Source of the DNA: Treponema sp.
GTDB lineage: Bacteria > Spirochaetota > Spirochaetia > Treponematales > Breznakiellaceae
Assembly: GCA_031254795.1 (NCBI GenBank)
Contig: JAIRTS010000019.1
Location: forward strand, 1 to 22,240
DNA length: 22,240 nt
Direction of reading: 5' to 3'
A model generated the notes under the pieces. It was not told the DNA's origin, ran no database searches, and was given only the letters and a program-made list of their open reading frames with translations. Position numbers and translations under genes: made by a program. Positions 7,546 to 14,422 of this stretch are shown here, piece by piece (position 1 is the first letter of the stretch; each line of letters opens with the position of its first letter).

Positions 7546-7896
7546 ATGGAAGTTTTACGTATTGTCCTGTTGGTGTTTTTTATAATAGCGGCAATTCTGT
7601 TGGTGTTTCTTGTCCTTATTCAGGATGAAGAAGGCGACAGTTTAGGCGGCGTCTTTGCGGGCGGAAGTTCGTCCGCGTTTGGCTCGCGTTCGGGCAACAT
7701 ACTCACCAAGGCGACATCCGTGTTGGGCGCGTTGTTTCTGATCTTGAGTTTAGGGCTTGCCCTTGTGAGCAAGTCTAACAGCGGGGGCGTTGAAGCCGCG
7801 GGAAGGCAATTGTCTACCGAATCGTCCGCAGGCAACTGGGTGGATGAAGCGTTGGGCGGCGCGGACAATGGGCAGTCCGGCTCTACAGCCGAATAA
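7546..7896 (+). CDS. secG: Preprotein translocase subunit SecG
   Basis: A small inner-membrane subunit of the SecYEG protein-export channel. The 116 residues contain a first membrane helix (about residues 4-24, LLVFFIIAAILLVFLVLIQ), the family loop QDEEGDSLGGVFAGGSSSAF with SRSGNILTKAT, a second membrane helix (about 59-75) and a polar, low-complexity tail. The loop is a strong SecG signature. GAGG precedes the ATG. tpiA, a common SecG neighbour, is not here. The next gene, a PTS EIIA, follows after 129 bp of strongly structured DNA. Confidence 0.95.
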   Translation: MEVLRIVLLVFFIIAAILLVFLVLIQDEEGDSLGGVFAGGSSSAFGSRSGNILTKATSVLGALFLILSLGLALVSKSNSGGVEAAGRQLSTESSAGNWVDEALGGADNGQSGSTAE

Positions 7897-7906
7897 AACT
7901 AGCGCG

Positions 7907-8021
7907 GAACCAATGAAGCGCGGTTTTTAAGTGGAATAACGCCGCCCCCTGTTGCGGAATCCGCGCGGATTCCGTGATGCAGATTCCGCAGGGGGAGAAA
8001 TTGGTTCTTAAAAAACGGAGG
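7907..8021 (+). promoter_or_regulatory. Structured leader of the EIIA gene with competing stems
   Basis: CGGAATCC (7955-7962) forms a perfect 8-bp stem with GGATTCCG (7967-7974). It can instead join CCCCCT (7945-7950) to form a 14-bp arm with GATTCCGC-AGGGGG (7982-7995). Two further pairs interleave: GAACCAAT (7907-7914) with ATTGGTTC (8000-8007), and GTTTTTAAG (7923-7931) with CTTAAAAAAC (8007-8016). The last one ends against the GGAGG at 8017-8021. The interleaved order permits a pseudoknot or mutually exclusive folds. Confidence 0.55.
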
Positions 8022-8025
8022 AATT

Positions 8026-8496
8026 ATGCTTCTAAGCGAGGTGTTCACAAAAGACCTCATCAAAGTTGATTTAGAAGCCGAGGATAAAGACGAAGCTTTT
8101 GAGGAACTGGTTGATTTTTTTTGTAGCGTTAGAAATTCGAATGCGCGTGAAGAAATATTGAAAAGCCTGAGGGATAGGGAGCGGCTCATGTCAACGGGCA
8201 TAAAACCCGGCGTGGCGATCCCGCACGGAAAAATACTCCTGCTTGACGATATACAAGGGATATGCGGCGTTTCAAAAAAAGGCGTTGAATACGATGCTTT
8301 AGACGGGCAGCCGGTTCACCTTATCTTTATGCTTCTAGTGCCGGGTGAAACGGACAAACATCTCAAGACGCTTAAAAATCTCGCCGAGTTGCTTCTGAAT
8401 CCGCAATTTTATATAGACATGTGTTCGCGGAAGGATGTTGGGGGCGTTTACAACACCCTTAAAGAATATGAGGATCACTTCATAGAGATGATGTAA
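8026..8496 (+). CDS. ptsN: PTS EIIA domain protein, fructose/nitrogen (PtsN) type
   Basis: A 156-residue single-domain PTS EIIA type 2 protein. The phosphorylated histidine is H67 in GIKPGVAIPHGKILLLDDIQ, and the downstream HLIFMLLVPGETDKHLKTLK block is typical of the family. Such proteins accept phosphate from HPr or NPr. With no EIIB or EIIC permease genes beside it, a regulatory PtsN-like role is more likely than sugar transport (inference). GGAGG at 8017-8021 gives an ideal start. It could be co-transcribed with secG upstream and the ATPase cluster downstream; between it and the latter is a 7-bp GC hairpin (8498-8504 with 8530-8536) without a U-run. Confidence 0.88.
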   Translation: MLLSEVFTKDLIKVDLEAEDKDEAFEELVDFFCSVRNSNAREEILKSLRDRERLMSTGIKPGVAIPHGKILLLDDIQGICGVSKKGVEYDALDGQPVHLIFMLLVPGETDKHLKTLKNLAELLLNPQFYIDMCSRKDVGGVYNTLKEYEDHFIEMM

Positions 8497-8559
8497 GCGG
8501 CGCGATCTCGGGCGCGGCATTGCCGGCGACGCGCCGTTCGGGTGTATAAGGGAGTAAAT

Positions 8560-8958
8560 GTGGAAGACTCTGATGTTTTGCGGCGCTTGTTAAAAATAGA
8601 GGCGGAGGCGTCGGCGCTCGTACATGACGCGGCAGTGGAAGCCAACAAGCGCGTCGCCGAAGCGGAAAAACAGAACCGGCGGCGTTATGACGACGCCTAT
8701 AGCGCGGAGGCGGCCGCGCTTGAGGAAAAGTACAAAGCCGATATTGCCGCGGTTAAGAGAGAGTATCAAAAGCAGCTTGATGACTTTACCGGGAGGCTTA
8801 ACGTCATGCAGGTGAATAACGAAGCGTTTTCACAATTGCTTGAGAGCCTGCTGTTTGCAAATGACAGCCACGAAGAGAAGAAAACGGCGGAGGTTGCGGC
8901 CGCCGCCCCGGCTGACGCGGCGTTTGTCCATTCTCATAAAACCGGACGGGAAAAATAA
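8560..8958 (+). CDS. Putative V/A-ATPase peripheral-stalk (E/G-like) subunit
   Basis: A 132-residue, almost wholly helical, charged protein (KIEAEASALVHDAAVEANKR, then long Ala/Glu/Lys/Arg heptads to about residue 90, then an Ala-rich tail). It resembles the coiled-coil stalk subunits (G/H-type, or the N-terminal helix of E) of V/A-type ATPases. The assignment rests mainly on position: its stop overlaps the start of subunit C (TAATG). The GTG at 8560 is chosen because GGGAG lies 5 nt upstream; an in-frame GTG at 8542 is less well placed. It is too short and lacks the C-terminal globular domain of a full subunit E. Confidence 0.6.
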   Translation: MEDSDVLRRLLKIEAEASALVHDAAVEANKRVAEAEKQNRRRYDDAYSAEAAALEEKYKADIAAVKREYQKQLDDFTGRLNVMQVNNEAFSQLLESLLFANDSHEEKKTAEVAAAAPADAAFVHSHKTGREK

Positions 8959-9977
8959 TGACCGGAGAGCGCGCCTATATCTATGCAAAAACATGTGGAA
9001 TCATCGGCAAATCCTTTGTGGGCAAGCGCATACTCTCCCTTATGAACGTGAATCGTCTCGCCGAATTGGACAGGCTTGTATTTCCGGAGGGGAGCAGAGA
9101 GCTTCCCGAACGGGAGCTTCTTCCCGACCTCGAAAAACGTGTCACAGCCCGCTCCATCGCGCACATTGAAATGATTATTGGATGTTTCCGAAATCCGCCG
9201 GAATTGCTTGCGCTCATGCTTCAATCGTATGAATATGAGAATCTCAAAAATACGCTCGCGGCTCTCGCCAACAAAGAAGCGAAGCCTCCGCGCGTCACCG
9301 ATATAGGAAAATTCCGTACCGTCAACTTCGAAGCCTACCCCGATATTGAAGGCATGCTTCGAAATACAGAATTCGCGTTTCTATTGAACGATTTGAAGGA
9401 AACGCCGGAAACGCTTCAGGACACGATTGCGTTGCAAACCAAACTTGACAGGCGCTATTACACGCGGCTCTACGCGGCGCTTGAGCGGTTGCCCCGCGCG
9501 GATCGGTTTGGCATTGAAAAGATTATTGACAGCGAGCTTCAGCTTAGGAACGCATCGTGGACACTGCGGCTTAGAATCTATTACAACATGCATGTTGAAA
9601 GGATCAAAACTATGCTCATAACAATAGACGGGAAAAAAGATTTGACCAGCGACGCGCTCGCTGCGTGCGATTTCTCGTTGAACGCCCCCGGCGATTGGGC
9701 GCGTTGGAAATGGGCGGAATTTGTGAACAGCGAGATAACAACGCCGTCTTCTTCATATTGGACGGTAGACCCTCGCCATTTTCAAAACAAGGCGTCCCGG
9801 CATCTTTATAAATGCGCCTATAACAATTTTCACGCCAAACCTTTTTCGCTTCTTCCGGCGTTTTGTTTTATACGTCTGAAGCAATTCGAAGAAGACCTTC
9901 TCACCAGTATCGTCGAAGGTTTTGGCTTTGGACTGCCATGCCGTGAAACGTTGGGAATTTTGGGGGTGGCGTCATGA
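8958..9977 (+). CDS. atpC: V/A-type ATPase subunit C
   Basis: Subunit C (AC39/d-type) is the funnel that joins the central rotor stalk to the membrane K ring. The 339 residues match the family length and end with the usual IRLKQFEEDLLTSIVEGFGF pattern; YAKTCGIIGKSFVGKRI at the start and SYEYENLKNTLAAL also fit NtpC/vATP-synt_AC39 proteins. The protein is soluble and helix-rich, with no membrane segment. Its start overlaps the stop of the stalk-like gene by 1 nt, and its end overlaps the start of subunit I by 4 nt (ATGA). This implies translational coupling within one operon. Confidence 0.9.
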   Translation: MTGERAYIYAKTCGIIGKSFVGKRILSLMNVNRLAELDRLVFPEGSRELPERELLPDLEKRVTARSIAHIEMIIGCFRNPPELLALMLQSYEYENLKNTLAALANKEAKPPRVTDIGKFRTVNFEAYPDIEGMLRNTEFAFLLNDLKETPETLQDTIALQTKLDRRYYTRLYAALERLPRADRFGIEKIIDSELQLRNASWTLRLRIYYNMHVERIKTMLITIDGKKDLTSDALAACDFSLNAPGDWARWKWAEFVNSEITTPSSSYWTVDPRHFQNKASRHLYKCAYNNFHAKPFSLLPAFCFIRLKQFEEDLLTSIVEGFGFGLPCRETLGILGVAS

Positions 9978-12049
9978 TCCTGCCCCGGAAAATGAAGCTC
10001 GTGGAACTTACGGCGCTTGAAAAAGACATTGACGCGGTTGTTGAATATCTGGGCAGGCGAAGCCTTATGCAATTCACCGAACAGTACGAGGAACAAGCGG
10101 TGATAAATGACGAGCGGCTTGAAAGTCCTGAAAAACTCGAAGAATTTCAGCAATTAGAAGAAAACGAAAAAAAGAAAGCCAATGATATAGAAGAAAAACT
10201 TGAAGAAATCAGAAAAGCGGCCGCGTACCTCGGTCTGGAACTGCCATCTGAACCGTACGCGACAAGCCGCCTCCCGACTGCGGACGATGAAGTCTTGCGC
10301 GAAAAGATATGTTCCTCTGCGCTCGGTTTGTGCGCCCGTGAAGCCGAGGAAAAGAACGAGAAACAAAAACTGGAGAACGCCCTGACCGAGGCGAAGGCGT
10401 TTGCGGTGCTCAACGCGCCGTTCTCGGAACTGGATCAGCTTTCTTACCTGACGTTGCGTGTCGGACGTCTTGATATGAGAGGGCAGGTTGAAGTCAAAAG
10501 GAGCCTTTCGGACAGGGCGGCTATCATTCCGCTGGATGACGACAAAATACTTGCGGCGTCTTCCCGTATTGGGCGTTTCGCCCTGGATTCTGAGCTTAAA
10601 AAACGGTCGTTTACGCCCATCGCCATTCCGAAAGACTATCTCGGCATACCGGTGGAGTTGCTTGCAAGCCTTGAAGCGCGGCAAAAACTCACGGAAAGCA
10701 ACATGGACGCCATAGCCGAAGAAAAGAACAAACTGCTCGGTGAATACAGGCTCCCCCTTCTCTCGCTTTCCGCATCCTACACTATGTCAAATATCACTGA
10801 ACAGGTGAAACAAAAACTCGTCACCACAAAAAGCACGTACCTTTTAACGGGCTGGATGCCTGCGGACAGCCTGGATTCCATCGCGTCGGAGCTTGTCAAG
10901 ATCACATCCGGCAGAATCGGCATACGCACGTTGAACCCGGACGAGGTGCCTTCGGTGCGGGATGGAAGCGAGAAAGTTCCCACCGCCTTGAGTCACGGCA
11001 AATTCGCAAAGAGCTTTGAGCCGCTCGTCTTCTCCTATGGCGCGCCGCTCTATGGCGCGATAGATCCCACCTTGTTTGTCGCGGTGTTCTTCACCCTGCT
11101 TTTCGGTGTCATGTTCGGCGATGTGGGACAGGGGCTTGTACTGTTGCTCGTGGGACTTCTTCTCATGCAAAAGGACTCCAAATTTACACGGGGTTATAAA
11201 AATTTTGGCGGCCCCCTTGTCGCGGTGGGGATATCTTCAATGAGCATGGGGCTTTTGTACGGCGCGGTGTTCTCAAACGAGACGATTCTGGAGGCGCCAA
11301 CCCTTGCTGTCACCGGTTTTTTTGCCAATACGCCTGTCGGCGTGTATTTTGGCTGGAGCGCCGTTCCAAAAATTCTGCGCCTCATGCCTGAGAAGGGGAG
11401 TCTCGACAAGCTCTTTTATTTCTTCGGCTTCACGCTGGCGCTGGGCGTCATTCTCAACTCCACAGGACTCATTTTTAACATCATCAATCAATTTATCAAA
11501 AAGAATTACGAAAAAGCCCTCTTTTCAAAAACCGGAATCGCCGGCGCGTTGTTCTTCTGGCACGCCATCGGCATAGCGGTGAGGCTTATCCTGAATGACA
11601 GGTTGCATTGGTTCGACGTGCCATGCCTCGCGATCCCGCTTTTGGGCATTTTCTTTGGCGATGCGTTGGGGCGGCTTATTTCCGGCGAACACCCCATTCT
11701 CAAAGAAGGGCTTATGGTTTTTATCATAGAAGGGATCGTGGAGATACTTGAAACGCTTTCCAGCTATATCTCGAACAGCGTCAGTTTCCTCCGTGTGGGG
11801 GCTTTCGCGCTGTCCCACGCGGTTCTCTCGTTCATTACTTTTACCATGGCCGACATTGTGGCGCGTAGTTCGTCATTCGGGCCCGTATTTTCACTGGCCG
11901 TCATTATTTTTGGAAATGGAATCATTATAGTGCTTGAGGGGATGATCGTGGCTATTCAGGTTACGCGTCTCCAATATTACGAATTTTTCAGTAAATTTTT
12001 TACCGAAACCGGCGTGCGGTTCGCTCCGTTCAGGTTTCGCAAGGAATGA
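9974..12049 (+). CDS. atpI: V/A-type ATPase subunit I (a-type stator)
   Basis: Membrane stator subunit forming the ion half-channels against the K ring. The 691 residues have the expected two-part layout. Residues 1 to ~350 are cytosolic with long coiled coils (QFQQLEENEKKKANDIEEKL-type text near residue 55-75). Residues ~360 to 670 contain seven or eight membrane helices starting at DPTLFVAVFFTLLFGVMFGD. The essential arginine is R607 in NSVSFLRVGAFALSHAVLSF, matching the conserved Arg of a/I subunits. It overlaps subunit C by 4 nt. The 87-bp gap to subunit K contains a CCCC/GGGG inverted repeat and a fresh strong ribosome binding site. Confidence 0.95.
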   Translation: MILPRKMKLVELTALEKDIDAVVEYLGRRSLMQFTEQYEEQAVINDERLESPEKLEEFQQLEENEKKKANDIEEKLEEIRKAAAYLGLELPSEPYATSRLPTADDEVLREKICSSALGLCAREAEEKNEKQKLENALTEAKAFAVLNAPFSELDQLSYLTLRVGRLDMRGQVEVKRSLSDRAAIIPLDDDKILAASSRIGRFALDSELKKRSFTPIAIPKDYLGIPVELLASLEARQKLTESNMDAIAEEKNKLLGEYRLPLLSLSASYTMSNITEQVKQKLVTTKSTYLLTGWMPADSLDSIASELVKITSGRIGIRTLNPDEVPSVRDGSEKVPTALSHGKFAKSFEPLVFSYGAPLYGAIDPTLFVAVFFTLLFGVMFGDVGQGLVLLLVGLLLMQKDSKFTRGYKNFGGPLVAVGISSMSMGLLYGAVFSNETILEAPTLAVTGFFANTPVGVYFGWSAVPKILRLMPEKGSLDKLFYFFGFTLALGVILNSTGLIFNIINQFIKKNYEKALFSKTGIAGALFFWHAIGIAVRLILNDRLHWFDVPCLAIPLLGIFFGDALGRLISGEHPILKEGLMVFIIEGIVEILETLSSYISNSVSFLRVGAFALSHAVLSFITFTMADIVARSSSFGPVFSLAVIIFGNGIIIVLEGMIVAIQVTRLQYYEFFSKFFTETGVRFAPFRFRKE

Positions 12050-12136
12050 ACCTCCCCGCTCTGAATGGGCGCCTTGAAAGGGTGGGGTAGTATGCCCTGC
12101 CGGGAATACACACTAACATCTTTAAGGAGGAATTGT

Positions 12137-12442
12137 ATGAAACGTAAGATGATTGTCATCGCGTTTGTTCTGTTTGCCGTCACCACGGCGTTTTCGTTTG
12201 CTCAGGAAGAAGCGGCGGCGGAGCAAGTGTCCGGTTCGGCGGTTAAGTATATCGCGGCGGCGGTCGCCGTGGGCATCGCCTGCATTGGCGGCGGTCTCGC
12301 GGTTGGTCAAATTGGAGCCGCGGCAATGGGCGCGATGAGCGAAAACGCCGAGCTTTCGGGAAAAGCCATGCCTTTTGTCGGTCTTGCGGAAGGCATCTGT
12401 CTGTGGGGCTTTCTGGTTGGGTTGCTTATACTCATTTTGTAG
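12137..12442 (+). CDS. atpK: V/A-type ATPase subunit K (ring proteolipid)
   Basis: Proteolipid of the rotating membrane ring. The 101 residues begin with a signal-like hydrophobic segment (residues 5-22, ending AFSFAQ). Then follows one helical hairpin (about 36-62 and 79-101) with GGGLAVGQIGAAAMGAM and FVGLAEGICLWGFLVG. E85 is the expected ion-binding carboxylate; Q58 lies in the partner helix. It is therefore an 8-kDa-type single-hairpin proteolipid with an extra N-terminal segment, which may be cleaved or inserted as a third helix. The ATG at 12137 has an almost perfect AAGGAGG 5 to 7 nt upstream, fitting the high copy number needed for the ring. Confidence 0.94.
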   Translation: MKRKMIVIAFVLFAVTTAFSFAQEEAAAEQVSGSAVKYIAAAVAVGIACIGGGLAVGQIGAAAMGAMSENAELSGKAMPFVGLAEGICLWGFLVGLLILIL

Positions 12443-12448
12443 CCGCCT

Positions 12449-12787
12449 GTGGACTATTTTTTCATCGGCGACCCGGAGTTGGTTACGGGCTTCAAGTTTG
12501 TAGGTATTGATGGCGCGCCCGTCAATAATGAAGAGGAAGCCCGCCGTGTGTTTCGGCGCGTCACCGAAGGCTTTGATGAAGTGACAAACGCGGCTATTCC
12601 CACTGAAGAATGCCGCATCCTCATCTTGACACAGGAAGTCGCCGACTGGCTTGGCGAAAAACTTATTGACTGGCAGATCGGCGCCCAATACCCCCTTATT
12701 GTAGAACTGCCTGGCATGTTGGGGAAAATACAAGGCAGGAAGTCCCTTGTGGATTCGATTCGGGAAGCGATTGGAATTCACGTGTAG
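12449..12787 (+). CDS. atpF: V/A-type ATPase subunit F
   Basis: Small central-stalk subunit that sits with D in the rotor and modulates activity. The 112 residues start MDYFFIGDPELVTGFKFVGI and show the Rossmann-like pattern of subunit F: EEECRILILTQEVAD-type strand (here ECRILILTQEVADWL) and PLIVELPGMLG near the end. The start is a GTG only 6 nt after the subunit K stop, with no good ribosome binding site of its own, so translation is probably coupled to K. It is the last recognisable ATPase gene in the cluster; subunits A, B, D and a full E are not in the window. Confidence 0.88.
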   Translation: MDYFFIGDPELVTGFKFVGIDGAPVNNEEEARRVFRRVTEGFDEVTNAAIPTEECRILILTQEVADWLGEKLIDWQIGAQYPLIVELPGMLGKIQGRKSLVDSIREAIGIHV

Positions 12788-12814
12788 CGGCGGCGCTGGA
12801 TGGCAAAATGTTGC

Positions 12815-12853
12815 GGCAATGCGTGGCATTGCCTTATGCAATGCCGGAGGAGG
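12815..12853 (+). promoter_or_regulatory. Three-arm competing hairpins ending at a ribosome binding site
   Basis: GGCAATGC (12815-12822) pairs perfectly with GCATTGCC (12826-12833), loop GTG. The same middle arm, as GGCATTGC (12825-12832), pairs perfectly with GCAATGCC (12838-12845), loop CTTAT. Only one stem can form at a time. The last arm touches the GGAGGAGG ribosome binding site (12846-12853) of the next gene. Confidence 0.6.
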
Positions 12854-12857
12854 AGGT

Positions 12858-13364
12858 ATGACCGTTAAAAACGAACCTAAAAACAAATCGTGGCTGATAC
12901 GGCAATTACGGAACCTTTTTGAACATAGGGCTTTGTGGCTCTATCTTTTATGCGATGAAGCGAAGAAAAAAGGCTTTGACCCTGAGTCCTTTGCGCCGGA
13001 CGCCATCCGTCGGTGTGGAATTTTTCAGGGAGGCGCCATAGCCGAACATGCGGCAAACGCCGACGCCAGGAAACCAAGCCTTAAAACCCTGCGGAAAAAA
13101 CTCTTCGGCTTGCCCGGAAGACTCATTTTTGAAATGAAAATCCGGCGAGCGACGGATGACAATTTTGACGTTGACTTTCACTACTGCCCGCTGGTCAACG
13201 CGTGGCAAAAGCAGGGTTGCTCCGTGGAAGAAATGACGCGGCTTTGCGATTTCGCCATGTGGGGCGACCGCGGCATAGCGGAGAGCTTTGGTTGCGTCCT
13301 TGATCTGCAAAAGACTATTGCGAAGGGCGACGGCGTCTGCGAGATACGCTTTAAGCGGCTTTGA
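12858..13364 (+). CDS. ATC-hydrolase-like family protein
   Basis: A 168-residue soluble protein. The C-terminal half (DNFDVDFHYCPLVNAWQKQG, then MTRLCDFAMWGDRGIAESFG and CEIRFKRL at the end) resembles the L-2-amino-thiazoline-4-carboxylate (ATC) hydrolase family, which has spaced Cys/His/Asp residues in just this arrangement. Most family members have unknown substrates, so the name should not be read as a proven reaction. The ATG at 12858 follows GGAGGAGG; frame upstream of it is open but lacks a ribosome binding site. It trails the ATPase cluster by 70 bp and may be on the same transcript, although a functional link is not evident. A bulged hairpin (13368-13376 with 13385-13392) lies in the 46-bp gap to the convergent radical SAM gene and could act as a terminator for both. 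Confidence 0.6.
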   Translation: MTVKNEPKNKSWLIRQLRNLFEHRALWLYLLCDEAKKKGFDPESFAPDAIRRCGIFQGGAIAEHAANADARKPSLKTLRKKLFGLPGRLIFEMKIRRATDDNFDVDFHYCPLVNAWQKQGCSVEEMTRLCDFAMWGDRGIAESFGCVLDLQKTIAKGDGVCEIRFKRL

Positions 13365-13410
13365 CGCGCGACGTGGGGACGACGCCACGCGCCGCTTGCG
13401 CCCGGTGTGT

Positions 13411-14358
13411 TCACACAAACCCCGCGCGCCAGTGCCAGACCGGTGTTGACAGTTCCGACGAAAAAGAATTGACGCGGTTAAAATCGGGCAGCCACTCATT
13501 GTCCGCAGACAGCGTTAATTCCTGATAAAAGCCGTCTTCCACGCCGAATTCATCAAGCCAGCCGAGGACAGTCTCGTATTCCACTTCGTTTACGGAGCGG
13601 GCGGGCGTATCTCTGTTGCGAACCGGCGTGTACTGCGTCATAAGCGAAAGCAAGCCTTTTCCCATGACATTTTCCGCAAACCAGCGAAGGACATCCCGTG
13701 TAGCGTCAAGGCATCCGGGCAGTACAAGGTGCCGTACAATGACTCCTGAGCGTAGAACGGCTCCCTCATAGCGGAGTCCGCGAAATTCCAGCATTTTCTT
13801 TATTGCGGCGGATGCCGCTTCGCCGTAGTCGGCGGCTTTGAAAAAACGCTTCGCCAGTGTGGAATCAAGTGTCTTCAAGTCCGGCAGGTATCCATCAATC
13901 ACCTCTTCAAGCGGAGACAGGGCTTCAAGCGTTTCATATCCAGAAGAATTCCACAGAACGGGAATGGACAACCCCTGTTTTCGGGCGGATTTTATTCCGG
14001 CGGCAAGCGCCGGCGCCGCGTGGCTTCCGGTGACGATATTGATGTTTTCCGCGTTTTTCTCTTGAAGCGCAAGGCATATCCGTACGAATTCAGCTTCGGT
14101 CGCCGCTTTGCCCATACCTTGTTGAGAAATCTGATAATTTTGACAAAACGCGCACTGGAGAGCGCAACCGCTTATGAAGACAGTTCCGGAGCCTCCGGTT
14201 CCCGTAATGGGTGGTTCTTCTCCCCGATGGATGGATGCGGCGGCGACGCGGAGCGTCGCGGTTTCTCCGCAAAAGCCTTTTTTTCCGGACGAACGGTCAA
14301 CGCCACATCTGCGAGGGCAGAGGCGGCAGTTTTTGTATGAAGATAAGGCGTCATTCAC
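13411..14358 (-). CDS. PflX-type radical SAM protein (COG1313-like)
   Basis: A 315-residue radical SAM protein. The cluster-binding CxxxCxxC is C65-C69-C72 in FISGCALQCAFCQNYQIS. An N-terminal cysteine set (C11, C14, C18, C30: YKNCRLCPRRCGVDR and GFCG) precedes it, and VAAASIHRGEEPPITGTGGS is typical of PflA-related proteins of the PflX group. Their activation target is unknown; no glycyl-radical enzyme gene lies in the window. The start is a GTG at 14358-14356; the nearby ATG at 14354 is out of frame. There is no ribosome binding site, but TATACT lies 6 nt before the GTG, so translation is probably leaderless. It lies 64 bp after the yitT-family gene on the same strand. Confidence 0.88.
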   Translation of the reverse strand: MNDALSSYKNCRLCPRRCGVDRSSGKKGFCGETATLRVAAASIHRGEEPPITGTGGSGTVFISGCALQCAFCQNYQISQQGMGKAATEAEFVRICLALQEKNAENINIVTGSHAAPALAAGIKSARKQGLSIPVLWNSSGYETLEALSPLEEVIDGYLPDLKTLDSTLAKRFFKAADYGEAASAAIKKMLEFRGLRYEGAVLRSGVIVRHLVLPGCLDATRDVLRWFAENVMGKGLLSLMTQYTPVRNRDTPARSVNEVEYETVLGWLDEFGVEDGFYQELTLSADNEWLPDFNRVNSFSSELSTPVWHWRAGFV

Positions 14359-14364
14359 GCAATC

Positions 14365-14394
14365 AGTATACTATAAGACAGCGATTAAAGGCAA
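14365..14394 (-). promoter_or_regulatory. Promoter of the radical SAM gene (leaderless)
   Basis: On the minus strand TTGCCT (14394-14389), 18 nt, TATACT (14370-14365), then GATTGC and the GTG at 14358. It lies wholly in the gap after the yitT-family gene, so the radical SAM gene has its own promoter. Confidence 0.65.
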
Positions 14395-14422
14395 TGCGCT
14401 TCTTTTGGGACGTGCGCCGTCC

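Noticed and set aside
7358..7546. 62-codon minus-strand frame before secG
   Set aside because: Overlaps the secG promoter and start, has no ribosome binding site and no recognisable content.
7945..7995. Simple terminator for secG
   Set aside because: The stems are strong but no U-run follows, and alternative pairing near the next ribosome binding site fits a leader better.
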